NCBI RefSeq assembly: GCF_003626695.1 | Contig: NZ_RBAH01000030.1 | Coordinates: 37,491 to 101,490 of the forward strand | DNA length: 64,000 nucleotides | Reading direction: 5' to 3' | Source: Paenibacillus ginsengarvi | GTDB taxonomy: Bacteria; Bacillota; Bacilli; Paenibacillales; NBRC-103111 | In this document: positions 8,649 through 17,991 of the stretch, one piece after another | Layout: every line of letters begins with the position of its first letter | How positions within the stretch are numbered: position 1 is the first letter of the stretch | Program-made: the position numbers and the translations under genes | The notes under the pieces: model-generated | Database searches by the model: none | The model's input: the letters and a program-made list of their open reading frames with translations, nothing else | Told to the model about the DNA's origin: nothing

Positions 8649-10964
8649 ATGAGCGGAAATCCGGTACGGCTTGGCAAACGAAGCGTAATTGTCACGTGGT
8701 TGATCTCCTATATTTCTGTGCTGCTGGTACCGATCATGATCAGCGGAGCGGTATACGCCGCTACCTGGCATGTCATCGAATCGGAGGTTAAACGCGCCAA
8801 TGAGTCGCTGCTGTTGCAGACGGAGCAGGCGATCGATGCGAATTTGCGCGGCATTGAGCGGTTAAGTATGGAGATTGCGCTGAACAAGCAGGTAGCCGCC
8901 TTCATCAATGCGGCGAAGCCGCTGTCAGATAACGATTACTATGAGTTGTACAGCATCGCAAACGTCTTGAAGATATACAAGATGGCGAACGACTACATCG
9001 ATCAAATATTCATTTATTATAAAAATAGCGACACGGTGCTGTCGACACGGGAGCATACCAATAGCCGCGGGCTGTACGAGATGATGCGCCAGCGCGAAGA
9101 CATGAGCTATGCGGAATGGTCGGCGTTTTTCGATAAGCGGTATTTGCAGGAATATGCGCCGGTGCGGGTCAGGGACGGGAATCAGACGGAGAATGCCGTT
9201 CTGTACGCCAGATCGGTGCTGTTGGACAACCCCGAGCAGCCGGGAGCGGTCATTTTGTTCGTGATCAAAGATTCCAGACTGCTCGAAAATATCGCCTCCT
9301 CGAACGGGGCGCAGGTAGCGGTAGTCGATCAGATGAACCGGGATGTCGCTTCGACCGATAACGCAAGCGATGTCGCGGCCATCCCTTACGACCGGCTGAC
9401 CGGGGACAGCGGCTTTTTTTACGACGAGAACGGGGACCGCAAGGTGGCGGTCTCTTACACAACGTCGGCGATCAACGGCTGGAAGTACGTTTCTCTCGTG
9501 CCTGCCGCCGTATTCGATGAGAAGATGGAATATATGAAGAAGCTCATATATGGCAGCGTCGGTCTGTGCATTTTGATCGGCGGGATCGTTGCATACTGGT
9601 TTTTGCGAAAGAACTACGTCCCCATCCACACGCTCATCCGGAATTTCGCGACCAAGTCGGGCCTTACGTTCGCTGGCGGTTCCAACGAGTATTCGTATCT
9701 GCACGACGCACTGAACAATACGCTAACCGAGAAGGAGAAGGTGGACCAGCGGCTGAAGCAGCATCGCAACGCGATCCGCTCGCATTTTCTTCAAGGCTTG
9801 CTGAAAGGCAGGCTTGACCGGAATGTGCCGGTGCACGAATCGTTCGCAGCCCACGATATTCGGCCGGTTTCTTCCCATTATGCGGTATTGCTGCTGCACA
9901 TCGAGCATTACGGCAAGCTGGAGGACTCCGGTTATTCCGAGCCGCAGAAGGTCAAGCTGCTTCAATTTATCGTGATGAACGTCGTGGAGGAGCTTGCTTC
10001 CGAATCGCATCAGGCGTTCGCCACGGAGATGGACGACTCGCTTGCGTGTATCGTCAATTTCCGCGAACAGGCGGAGCCGGAAGCGCTGCTTAGGCTGGCC
10101 GAGCAGACGAAGCGGTTTCTGCTGGAACAGTTCCATGTGTCCTTGACGATTGCCATCAGCGGGATTCATCAGGATCTGTATAGCTTGCCCCGCGCTTACG
10201 AGGAGACGCTCGAGGCGATGGAGTATCGGCTGGTGATGGGCAGCGGCGAAGTGATTGGCTACGCTGATGTGCCAAAGGCCGCAGCCGGATGGACAGGCGG
10301 CTATTATTATCCGCTGCACGTGGAGCAGCAGTTGATCAATTTCGTCAAAACCGGCGATTATGAACGGGCCAAGGCTGCCATAACGGACATTTTGTCGCTT
10401 AATATGAAGGAAGCGTCCTTCTCGGTACCGTATGCCAAATGCTTCATGTTCGATCTGATCGGCACGCTGCTCAAGACGATGGATGAGATCGGCCCCGATC
10501 ATAAGCGGCGGATTATGGAGCAGGCCGATCCGCTTAACCGGCTTATCGCCTGCGGGACGATCAAGGAGATGGAGCTGGAGCTCCGGGACGTGCTCGGACG
10601 GGTATGCCGCGCCATCGAGGAAGATCGCAAGATGGAGTCGAACCCGATCAGCCGCCAGGTGATGGAGTATGTGCGGGGGCATTATATCGACGAGAGCTTG
10701 AACATCTCGAGCATCGGCGAGGCGTTCGATCTGACTCCGTCCTACTTGTCCAAGCAATTCAAGGTGCAAACCGGCGAAGCGCTGCTCGATTACATCAACC
10801 GCACCCGGCTCGAAGCGGCCAAGGCGATGCTGGCGCAGCAGCCGCTGCCCGTGGCCGAAATCGCGCGCCAAGTCGGATACGGGGATATTAATACGTTTAA
10901 CCGCATTTTCAAGAAATTCGAAGGCATCACACCGGGCAAATACCGGGAGGTATCCGGACAGTAA
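8649..10964 (+). CDS. Membrane-bound AraC regulator, YesS-like architecture (771 aa)
   Basis: This is a one-component membrane sensor and transcription factor. A first transmembrane helix lies at residues 14-38, then an extracellular sensor domain of about 255 residues (Cache-like in size and layout), and a second transmembrane helix near 297-320 ending FLRKNYVP. A long cytoplasmic linker leads to a C-terminal AraC DNA-binding domain at about 670-771 (SISSIGEAFDLTPSYLSKQF-like first HTH, then PVAEIARQVGYGDINTFNRI). ATG 8649 is chosen because CGGGAGGC lies before it. The next gene downstream, after a terminator, is a 541-residue binding lipoprotein with two permeases. The same arrangement recurs at 43533 and 52665, so this regulator probably senses sugar, perhaps through the binding protein, and controls that operon. 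Confidence 0.9.
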   Translation: MSGNPVRLGKRSVIVTWLISYISVLLVPIMISGAVYAATWHVIESEVKRANESLLLQTEQAIDANLRGIERLSMEIALNKQVAAFINAAKPLSDNDYYELYSIANVLKIYKMANDYIDQIFIYYKNSDTVLSTREHTNSRGLYEMMRQREDMSYAEWSAFFDKRYLQEYAPVRVRDGNQTENAVLYARSVLLDNPEQPGAVILFVIKDSRLLENIASSNGAQVAVVDQMNRDVASTDNASDVAAIPYDRLTGDSGFFYDENGDRKVAVSYTTSAINGWKYVSLVPAAVFDEKMEYMKKLIYGSVGLCILIGGIVAYWFLRKNYVPIHTLIRNFATKSGLTFAGGSNEYSYLHDALNNTLTEKEKVDQRLKQHRNAIRSHFLQGLLKGRLDRNVPVHESFAAHDIRPVSSHYAVLLLHIEHYGKLEDSGYSEPQKVKLLQFIVMNVVEELASESHQAFATEMDDSLACIVNFREQAEPEALLRLAEQTKRFLLEQFHVSLTIAISGIHQDLYSLPRAYEETLEAMEYRLVMGSGEVIGYADVPKAAAGWTGGYYYPLHVEQQLINFVKTGDYERAKAAITDILSLNMKEASFSVPYAKCFMFDLIGTLLKTMDEIGPDHKRRIMEQADPLNRLIACGTIKEMELELRDVLGRVCRAIEEDRKMESNPISRQVMEYVRGHYIDESLNISSIGEAFDLTPSYLSKQFKVQTGEALLDYINRTRLEAAKAMLAQQPLPVAEIARQVGYGDINTFNRIFKKFEGITPGKYREVSGQ

Positions 10965-10973
10965 GGAGCCGCC

Positions 10974-10997
10974 AAAAGCCGCCCAGCGCGGCTTTTT
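10974..10997 (+). terminator. Rho-independent terminator
   Basis: AAAAGCCGC at 10974-10982 pairs with GCGGCTTTT at 10988-10996 around a five-base loop, with a T run. It separates the membrane AraC gene from the transport operon, so that operon has its own promoter in 10998-11182. Confidence 0.85.
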
Positions 10998-11182
10998 AAC
11001 TTTTAAAAGGCGAATTTCACTTTTTGCAGCATCAGTTTAGGTATTGAATAGTAACGATTGCGGGTTTTAACGGTGCAGTTCAAGTATTAACGATAGCCGG
11101 TGAAGCGGTTAACCCGCATAATGACATCAAGTGCAGCGACAAGGCACCGTCACTTACGAAACGAGCAGGGGGATGGGTTGGT

Positions 11183-12808
11183 ATGGGGAAAACGAAATTC
11201 GACAAACGCACATTCAGTATTGCGATCAGTGTTGCGCTGGCTTCCACTTTGGCGGCCGCCTGTACGAAAGATGGAGGAGGAACGGGGTCCAAGGACACGG
11301 CGAAGCCTTCCACAGAGCTATCCGAGGCCGGAAAATATCCGATTAAAACGAGCGAAACGATCACTTCCTGGGAGCAAATCAACAATAATGCGACCACGTT
11401 TTTCTCCAATCTGGCGGACACGCCGTTCGGCAAGCGGCTCGAAGCGGATACCGGCGTTAAGGTCAAATATACGCACCCGGCCGACGGACAATCTAAGGAG
11501 CAGTTCAACCTGCTCATCGCTTCCAACAACTTACCTGACACGATCGAATACGACTGGAACTCGAGCTATCCGGGCGGACCGGAGAAGGCGATTGCGGACA
11601 AAGTTATTATGCCGCTGAACGATCTGATCGACAAGCATGCTCCGAATCTTAAGAAGCTGATGGCCCAGGATAAAGAGCTGGAGAAGATGCTCAAGACCGA
11701 TAGCGGCAAAATTTACGTATTCCCGATGATCCGGCCGGAAAACGGACTGGTCTACCGCGGTCCGATGATCCGCAAAGACTGGCTGGACGAGCTGAAGCTG
11801 CCCCTTCCGACGACGATCGACGAATGGGAGACGACGTTGCGGGCATTCAAGGAAAAGAAGGGAGCTACAGCTCCGCTGACCGCAGCCTATAACAACGAGC
11901 TTAATTTGCAGGATGCCTTCATCGGGGCGTACAAAACGGCGAATCGGATCTATCTCGACGATGCCGGCAAAGTGAAATACGGCCCGGTCGATCCGCAGTT
12001 CAAGGATGCGCTTGCACTGCTGCGCAAATGGTATGCGGAAGGCTTGCTCGACAAAGATTTCGCGCTCAATTCCGACGGCAAAGCGTATGACGCGAAAATT
12101 ATCGGCAACCAGTCCGGCGCAACGGTCGGGCTCCTGGGAGGCGGAATGGGCAAATGGATGGATACGGGCAAAAAGGCCGATCCGAAGTTCCAGCTCGTAG
12201 CCGCGCCTTATCCGACCTTGAAGAAAGGCGAGCGGGCGTTCATCGGCCAACGCGAGTTCAAATACGCTCCGGCGGCGAGCAAAGCGGTCACCACGGCGGC
12301 GAAAAATCCGGAACTCGTCGTAAAATGGCTTGATTATGCCTACAGCGAGCCAGGCAAAATGCTGTTCAACTTCGGGATCGAAGGCGACAGCTACACGTTG
12401 AAAAACGGCGTACCGACCTTCAGCGACAAAATTACGAAAGATCCGAAATACAACTTGCAGCAAATGGTTGCGCAGTATACGAAGCCGAACGGACCGTTCC
12501 TCGGCGACGAGAACAAATCGTTCAACACGTATCCGGAACAGGATGCAGCGATCAAGATTTGGGAACAGACGGATGCGGCCAAACATGTCGTGCCGACCTT
12601 CATTAGCCCTACAGTGGAAGAAAGCAAGGAAATGGCGAAGCTGAAAACCGCCATCGACAGCTATAAGGAAGAAATGTTCGTGAAGTTCGTAATGGGCAAG
12701 GAACCGCTCGAAAAGTTCGATGATTATGTGAAGCAAATGAAAGATATGGGCGTCGACAAAATGGTCAAAATTTATCAAGATGCGCTGGATCGTTATAACA
12801 AGCGGTAA
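11183..12808 (+). CDS. ABC sugar-binding lipoprotein, LipO/YtcQ type (541 aa)
   Basis: This is the extracellular substrate-binding lipoprotein of the importer whose permeases follow. The signal peptide ends with LAAA before Cys27. At 541 residues it belongs to the larger LipO/YtcQ-type class, longer than the 440-residue proteins elsewhere in the window. AGCAGGGGGA precedes the ATG. A hairpin at 12830-12863 separates it from the first permease gene, a common way to give the binding protein more mRNA than the permeases. The family handles complex oligosaccharides such as rhamnogalacturonan fragments in Bacillus subtilis (YtcQ). The actual ligand here is not visible in the sequence. Confidence 0.92.
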   Translation: MGKTKFDKRTFSIAISVALASTLAAACTKDGGGTGSKDTAKPSTELSEAGKYPIKTSETITSWEQINNNATTFFSNLADTPFGKRLEADTGVKVKYTHPADGQSKEQFNLLIASNNLPDTIEYDWNSSYPGGPEKAIADKVIMPLNDLIDKHAPNLKKLMAQDKELEKMLKTDSGKIYVFPMIRPENGLVYRGPMIRKDWLDELKLPLPTTIDEWETTLRAFKEKKGATAPLTAAYNNELNLQDAFIGAYKTANRIYLDDAGKVKYGPVDPQFKDALALLRKWYAEGLLDKDFALNSDGKAYDAKIIGNQSGATVGLLGGGMGKWMDTGKKADPKFQLVAAPYPTLKKGERAFIGQREFKYAPAASKAVTTAAKNPELVVKWLDYAYSEPGKMLFNFGIEGDSYTLKNGVPTFSDKITKDPKYNLQQMVAQYTKPNGPFLGDENKSFNTYPEQDAAIKIWEQTDAAKHVVPTFISPTVEESKEMAKLKTAIDSYKEEMFVKFVMGKEPLEKFDDYVKQMKDMGVDKMVKIYQDALDRYNKR

Positions 12809-12829
12809 TAGGCGAACCATCGGCCAGAC

Positions 12830-12863
12830 CGGGAGCGCGCCAGTTTATGCAGCGCCGCTCCCG
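12830..12863 (+). promoter_or_regulatory. Intercistronic hairpin between binding protein and permease genes
   Basis: CGGGAGCG at 12830-12837 pairs perfectly with CGCTCCCG at 12856-12863. There is no T run, so it looks like an mRNA-stabilising or processing hairpin and not a terminator. A stronger one sits at the same place in the second transport operon (47700-47730). Confidence 0.6.
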
Positions 12864-12906
12864 AAAACGCCGAGACAGATAGGACCGGAGGGAGAGACCG
12901 ACACCG

Positions 12907-13866
12907 ATGAATACGCTAAATTCGAACACGACCAGCCTGACGCTTAACGCGAAGAAGCGGAGCGCCTGGGGACTGTTGAACGATATTCGCAAGAACAAGC
13001 TGTTGTATGTCATGCTGCTGCCCGTTTTGGCCTTTTACGTCGTCTTCCATTACGTCCCTATGTACGGCGCGATTATTGCGTTCAAAGATTTCTCCCCGCG
13101 CCTTGGCATATGGGGCAGCGACTGGGCCGGCTTGGATCATTTCCGAACGTTTTTTACAGGCGCCTACTTCTGGCGGACGATCAAGAACACGATACTGATC
13201 AGCTTCTATGAGCTGATATTCGGCTTCCCGGCTCCGATCATTCTGGCCTTGCTCCTGAACGAAGTGAAAAATTCGCTGTTCAAGCGCACGGTGCAAACGG
13301 TTACCTACTTGCCGCACTTCATTTCGCTTGTCGTCATTTGCGGCATTATTAAAGATTTTACGGTCAGCGGCGGCGTCATCAACGACATTATCGTCTTCTT
13401 CGGCGGCGAACGCGTCAGCCTGCTGCTGGAAGCGGAATGGTTCCGTACGATCTACGTATCGTCCGGCGTGTGGCAGCATATCGGCTGGGGCACGATTATT
13501 TTCCTTGCCGCTCTGAGCGGAGTCGATCAGGAGCAATACGAGGCGGCGCGCATGGACGGCGCCGGCAGATGGAAGCAGATGCTCCATGTCACTTTGCCGG
13601 GACTTATGCCTACGATCGTCATTCTGCTTATTCTGAACATCGGCCGGATGATGAATGTCGGCTTCGAGAAAATCATTTTGCTTTACAACCCGGGAACGTA
13701 CGAGACGGCGGACGTCATCTCGTCTTATGTATACCGGGTCGGGCTTCAGGATTTCAATTACAGCTTCAGCTCGGCCGTAGGGTTATTCAATTCCGTCATT
13801 AACTTCGTGCTGGTCATTTTCTCCAACTGGATCAGCCGCAAGTTGAACGATACGAGCTTGTGGTAG
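12907..13866 (+). CDS. ABC sugar permease, LplB/YteP family
   Basis: This inner-membrane permease subunit has 319 residues and about six transmembrane helices. The first is at about 30-55 (YVMLLPVLAFYVVFHYVPMY, a signature of this family). The EAA loop that contacts the ATPase is at about 209-236 (EQYEAARMDGAGRWKQML). GGAGGGAGAG precedes the ATG. The second permease gene starts 12 bases after its stop, so the two are translationally close. No ATPase gene is present. In this family a shared MsmX-type ATPase encoded elsewhere normally energises transport. Confidence 0.94.
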   Translation: MNTLNSNTTSLTLNAKKRSAWGLLNDIRKNKLLYVMLLPVLAFYVVFHYVPMYGAIIAFKDFSPRLGIWGSDWAGLDHFRTFFTGAYFWRTIKNTILISFYELIFGFPAPIILALLLNEVKNSLFKRTVQTVTYLPHFISLVVICGIIKDFTVSGGVINDIIVFFGGERVSLLLEAEWFRTIYVSSGVWQHIGWGTIIFLAALSGVDQEQYEAARMDGAGRWKQMLHVTLPGLMPTIVILLILNIGRMMNVGFEKIILLYNPGTYETADVISSYVYRVGLQDFNYSFSSAVGLFNSVINFVLVIFSNWISRKLNDTSLW

Positions 13867-13878
13867 GAGGGGTTGCCG

Positions 13879-14757
13879 ATGAACCGAACGACTTGGCCGG
13901 AAAAAATATTCGATGCGTGCAACGTACTCTTTCTCGTTCTGCTGATGGCGGTAACGGTATACCCGGTGCTGTATGTCGCGCTTGCATCGATCAGCGACGC
14001 GGGGCGCATGATGGGACATCACGGCTTGCTGCTGAAGCCGCTCGGCTTCTCGCTCGATGCGTACAAGAACGTGTTTGACAATCCGATGATTCTGAAAGGA
14101 TACGGAAATACGTTTTTCGTCGTTATCGTCGGACTGGCCTTCAATATCGTACTGACCGCTTTCGGCGCTTACGCGCTGTCGCGCAAAAGCCTCGGCTACC
14201 GCAAGCCGATCATGCTGTTTATCGTCTTCACCATGTTTTTTAACGGCGGACTCATTCCGTTTTACTTCGCGGTTAAAGGAGTCGGGCTGCTGAACAGTTT
14301 GTGGGCGCTTATTATTCCCCAGGCGATCAACACCTTCAATCTGATTTTGATGAAAACGGCTTTCGAAGCGATCCCGGACAGCCTGGAGGAGTCCGCCAAA
14401 ATCGACGGCGCGAACGATTTCGTCATTTTGTTCCGCATCATTTTGCCGCTGTCGATGCCGGTCGTGGCCGTCATGCTGCTTTATTACGGCGTCAGCCACT
14501 GGAACTCGTGGTTTCAGGCGATGATCTTCCTGCAGGACCGTTCTATGTATCCGCTTCAGCTCGTGCTGCGCGAGATTTTGCTTCAAGGCGAAGTCAGCTC
14601 GATGCAGAGCGGCGCCGCCGCCGGCGATATCGCCATGCTGTCCGTCACGCTGAAATATGCAACCATCATCGTGGCAACGGTGCCGATCCTGCTCGTGTAT
14701 CCGTTTTTGCAAAAGTATTTCGTCAAAGGCGCTTTAATCGGCGCAATCAAAGGATAG
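13879..14757 (+). CDS. ABC sugar permease, LplC/YtcP (CUT1) family
   Basis: This is the second permease subunit, 292 residues, with transmembrane helices beginning at about residue 13. The EAA loop reads LEESAKIDGANDFVILFR at about 170-190, and it ends in the family motif YPFLQKYFVKGALIGAIKG. ATG 13879 is chosen over TTG 13873 because TAGGAGGGG lies at the right distance. It is the last gene of the operon and is followed by a strong terminator. Confidence 0.94.
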   Translation: MNRTTWPEKIFDACNVLFLVLLMAVTVYPVLYVALASISDAGRMMGHHGLLLKPLGFSLDAYKNVFDNPMILKGYGNTFFVVIVGLAFNIVLTAFGAYALSRKSLGYRKPIMLFIVFTMFFNGGLIPFYFAVKGVGLLNSLWALIIPQAINTFNLILMKTAFEAIPDSLEESAKIDGANDFVILFRIILPLSMPVVAVMLLYYGVSHWNSWFQAMIFLQDRSMYPLQLVLREILLQGEVSSMQSGAAAGDIAMLSVTLKYATIIVATVPILLVYPFLQKYFVKGALIGAIKG

Positions 14758-14790
14758 ATCCCTGCATCACTCGCCTTCGCTCAGGCTGCC

Positions 14791-14812
14791 GGCCGCCAAT
14801 CGGCGGCCTTTT
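14791..14812 (+). terminator. Rho-independent terminator of the first transport operon
   Basis: GGCCGCC at 14791-14797 pairs with GGCGGCC at 14802-14808 around a four-base loop, followed by TTTT. Confidence 0.85.
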
Positions 14813-14846
14813 CGCGTTTTGCGGGGCAAGGGATCTGCCGCCACTG

Positions 14847-16721
14847 TCACAACCGGTTCGCCGAGGCCGTGATCGTTCCGGTTCCGGCATCAAGGAAGGA
14901 AGCGGTTTCCCCGCCGTCCAGCAAGTCGTTGTTGATCGCAAAGTTTTGGGAGCTGGCCGCATCGGATATATTCAGTCCGTACCTCGGCCGAACGGTACCC
15001 GAGCCTTTGCGGGCGGTGTTCATCTGAATCGTGTTATAGCTGCTCATCTCCGCGATGAGTAGGTTGTCGTACGTGTTGTGGGCCTCTTGGCCATTTCCGA
15101 TACATGTATTCGATAAGATTTGGTTCCACCCGGACTTATTTCGCAGCCACAAGCCTGCTTGCATATTGTCATTGCATATGTTCCCCTGCAGCTTGTTGTA
15201 GGAAGATTCCCACAGCTGAAGCCCGTAACGGTTGCGGACGATCAGATTGCCGGATACGTCGTTATGCAGGCAAGTCGCGCCGACGAGGCGAATGCCGAAC
15301 TGATTGCCGTCGCACTGGTTGTCGGTCACGAGGCAATAGCGGGCATGCGTCAGATTGATGCCTTCATTTTGATTTCCTTTGCACAGATTGCTCTGAAAAA
15401 GGTTGTAGCCGATATCGGTCGCGCTCGTTCCTTCTACGACGATCCCTTTTGTTCCGTTGCCAAGCATCGAATTGCCGATGAACTGGTTATACTGGTTTTT
15501 GCCGGTCTTGGTATTTCCGCCGACCCGGATTCCCATGTCGGTATTGCCGCTGCAGCTGTTATACAGTACTTTGTTGTACGAGGCGCCCCGAATCTGGATG
15601 CCGCGAGTATTGCGGTCGCATACGTTGCCTTCGAGCAGATTGTCGCGGGCGTTGTCGGCGGTCGTGCCGTAGATGGCGATGCCGCTGCCTTTATTGTCGC
15701 TGCAGTCGCACTCCACGACCGAAAAGTCGCGAACGGCATCTCCTTCGTTCGGTTCGATATCGATGCCGCTTTGCGGCTCGACGCCGTTCGTGCGGATGAA
15801 CCGGCTGCCGAAGGCGAGTCCGCCGATGCAGGAAGTAACGGACATGCCCTGCCGTCTGTTGTTCTCGCACGTCACGTGCAGGATTTGGATATTTTCGCAA
15901 GCCGCCTGATTGGAGCCGCTGTCGATACCGATATAGATGGCGTCACCCCAGCAATCCCGAATGACCGTGTCCCGGATCGTCACGTTGCGGCTGCTGCGGA
16001 TCGAAATGCCCATGCCGTGTTCGCCTGTAGAAGCGAGATGCTCGTTGCGGTCGCCCATAATCGTTCCGCCCTGGATCGTTACACGGTCTTTGTTAATCAC
16101 ATTGACAATATGGTACAAATTCGCTGCGTTTGGTATCGCTTTCAAAATAGCGGCGGGCGATAACAGTAAGTTCGTGTTGCTGTTCGGCTTCAAAGCCACA
16201 AGCGCATTGATCATATAAACGCCGTCCGGCACCAGCACCGACCCGCCGCTCGCGGGAACGGTGTCGAGCGCCCGCTGAATGGCGGCCGTATCGTCCGTGC
16301 TTCCGTCGCCTGCGGCCCCGAACCACCTCGCATTAAGCGGCTCGTCTCCGATAACCCGCTTGAACCGGGCGCCCGCCGCGGAAACGACGATCGTTCCCGT
16401 ATTATCCGCCGACGCCGTATCTCCCGGATCGTACACAAACCAGCCTTCCTTGCCCCTATCCGCCACAAAATAAAGCGTATCCGCATCGGGGGACGAATTC
16501 GTTCTAAGCTCGGCTATCGTGGTCTTCCGGCACCTGCAGCGGTGCAGCGGGTTGCACTCCTCTACGTCACCCGGTCCGTAGGCAGCGTTTATCACGGACA
16601 GACCATGATTTCCTGCCTTCGCCGCTAGCAAGCTGCTGTTCATAAATATCGCTGCCGCACCGGTAACGCCCAAAGAGGCGAGCAGCTTTCTTCTGCTGAG
16701 CTTGTCTTTTTCACCAATCAT
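14847..16721 (-). CDS. Tat-exported right-handed beta-helix protein (624 aa)
   Basis: The protein begins MIGEKDKLSRRKLLASLG, a twin-arginine export signal. The start at 16721 is set by GGAGG nine bases upstream on the minus strand. The 52 in-frame residues further upstream show no family likeness. A pectate-lyase-type N-terminal block is present (RWFGAAGDGSTDDTAAIQRA at about residue 150), then many parallel beta-helix coils with repeated GN, DN and NN turns up to the C terminus, like NosD/CASH-domain proteins. It is probably a surface or secreted polysaccharide-acting enzyme. It is divergent from a cupin AraC gene at 16999 and likely controlled by it. The N-terminal arrangement resembles the proteins at 5210 and 33203, but an unusual Cys cluster (CNPLHRCRCRK) lies near residue 60. 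Confidence 0.87.
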   Translation of the reverse strand: MIGEKDKLSRRKLLASLGVTGAAAIFMNSSLLAAKAGNHGLSVINAAYGPGDVEECNPLHRCRCRKTTIAELRTNSSPDADTLYFVADRGKEGWFVYDPGDTASADNTGTIVVSAAGARFKRVIGDEPLNARWFGAAGDGSTDDTAAIQRALDTVPASGGSVLVPDGVYMINALVALKPNSNTNLLLSPAAILKAIPNAANLYHIVNVINKDRVTIQGGTIMGDRNEHLASTGEHGMGISIRSSRNVTIRDTVIRDCWGDAIYIGIDSGSNQAACENIQILHVTCENNRRQGMSVTSCIGGLAFGSRFIRTNGVEPQSGIDIEPNEGDAVRDFSVVECDCSDNKGSGIAIYGTTADNARDNLLEGNVCDRNTRGIQIRGASYNKVLYNSCSGNTDMGIRVGGNTKTGKNQYNQFIGNSMLGNGTKGIVVEGTSATDIGYNLFQSNLCKGNQNEGINLTHARYCLVTDNQCDGNQFGIRLVGATCLHNDVSGNLIVRNRYGLQLWESSYNKLQGNICNDNMQAGLWLRNKSGWNQILSNTCIGNGQEAHNTYDNLLIAEMSSYNTIQMNTARKGSGTVRPRYGLNISDAASSQNFAINNDLLDGGETASFLDAGTGTITASANRL

Positions 16722-16954
16722 TTCAATTCCTCCGATCGTTTTATGCCCGGCTGCGCGAAGGGGGCCGGTTCTTTCGCAATAGGCTGAGAGCTTGCGGCGT
16801 TCGATGCAACGTTTACGTTCCCGCCTGAGGCCTATATGGCTCATGGTACCGTTCTTCGCCTTAGCGGCTCTATACATAATGGAACATGAAATTGATGTAA
16901 TTCTATCCTCTTTTCAGGAAGTCACTATTGGAGGGGTGCGGAACAGAATGATTT

Positions 16955-16963
16955 TGTTATAAT
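16955..16963 (+). promoter_or_regulatory. Extended -10 promoter element for the AraC gene at 16999
   Basis: TGTTATAAT is a perfect extended -10 box (TGnTATAAT). It lies in the 277-base divergent region between the beta-helix and AraC genes, about 36 bases before the AraC start. No clear -35 box is seen, as is common with extended -10 promoters. Confidence 0.55.
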
Positions 16964-16998
16964 AAAATCAGGAAGATTAGCGGGGCACATGGGGGGAC

Positions 16999-17904
16999 AT
17001 GCGGATGGCACAACCGGAGCTGCTTGATCATCCGGCAGTTGGTAAGCGCTTTCCATTTCGGGTAACGGACGTTAGTATTCAGTTCGACGGCCATTTGGTC
17101 AAGCCGCATTGGCATGATCATATCGAGTTAGTCAAGGTTGTGAAGGGGCGTGTGCTCGTTACGCTCGATCAGGACCAGTTCGAAGCCGGCGAAGAGGACA
17201 TCGTCTTCATCAACAGCCGGCAAATCCATTCGATCCGGTCGTTAACCGACCGGCAAGATCGCATCAACGGGATCATTTTCGACAAATTTTTTGTCACTAA
17301 CTTTTTGGAGGGCTTCGACAGCATGCACGCCTGCCATTTGTTTGTGAGTGCCGGCGCCTGCTCGGGCCGGTTGTCGATTTCCCCGGGGGATCCGATTTGG
17401 AGCGACCTGAATGAAGGGATGGAAGCGGCCAAGCATGAGTTTAACGGCAAACGCCTTTGTTACGAAATGGCGATCAAGTCCAGCATATACCGAATATTGA
17501 CGGCCGTTATCCGTTCTTACTGGCAGCCTGGCGCCCCGATTGCCGGAGCAATCGCGGGGAGAAACGAACATAAGCTCTCCTTGATCCGCCCGGCTCTGAA
17601 CTATATCGAGGAGCATATTGCCGAACCTGTTTCGGTCGACGTTTTATGCAAAGCGAGTAATGTGAGCCCCAATTATTTGAGCCGGCTTTTCAAGGAGGTT
17701 GTCGGGGTTACGATTACGCGCTACCTTACCTCGACGCGGATTCATCTGGCCAAACGCATGCTGGCTGGTCGGGAGCTGACCGTTACCGAAATCGCTGAGA
17801 GAAGCGGTTTTTGCAACATTCATTATTTCGGGAAAAAGTTCAAAGAGGAGACCGGCTTCAGCCCTTCCGAATTTCGTTCCAATGTAAAAAAGCTTGAATT
17901 GTAG
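16999..17904 (+). CDS. AraC-family regulator with N-terminal cupin (301 aa)
   Basis: This is a soluble AraC regulator paralogous to the one at 7326, of identical length. The cupin half has KPHWHDHIELVKVV and DIVFINSRQIHSIRSL. The C-terminal double HTH includes VLCKASNVSPNYLSRLFKE and VTEIAERSGFCNIHYFGKKF. ATG 16999 is taken as the start (GGGGGGAC upstream). A second ATG at 17005 is also possible. Its divergent partner is a Tat-exported beta-helix protein, so it probably activates that gene in response to a sugar ligand. Confidence 0.92.
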   Translation: MRMAQPELLDHPAVGKRFPFRVTDVSIQFDGHLVKPHWHDHIELVKVVKGRVLVTLDQDQFEAGEEDIVFINSRQIHSIRSLTDRQDRINGIIFDKFFVTNFLEGFDSMHACHLFVSAGACSGRLSISPGDPIWSDLNEGMEAAKHEFNGKRLCYEMAIKSSIYRILTAVIRSYWQPGAPIAGAIAGRNEHKLSLIRPALNYIEEHIAEPVSVDVLCKASNVSPNYLSRLFKEVVGVTITRYLTSTRIHLAKRMLAGRELTVTEIAERSGFCNIHYFGKKFKEETGFSPSEFRSNVKKLEL

Positions 17905-17991
17905 CGGCTGGAAGGCTAAGGAGTGTTTAACCTTTGAATGGCCCGAGTCCGAGGGCGGGAAGCGTCAAAGGCTGTACGGTTTGCAAACGCC

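Noticed and set aside
12809..12906. Hairpin at 12830-12863 as a terminator
   Set aside because: There is no T run after it, and the permease genes must be expressed with the binding protein.
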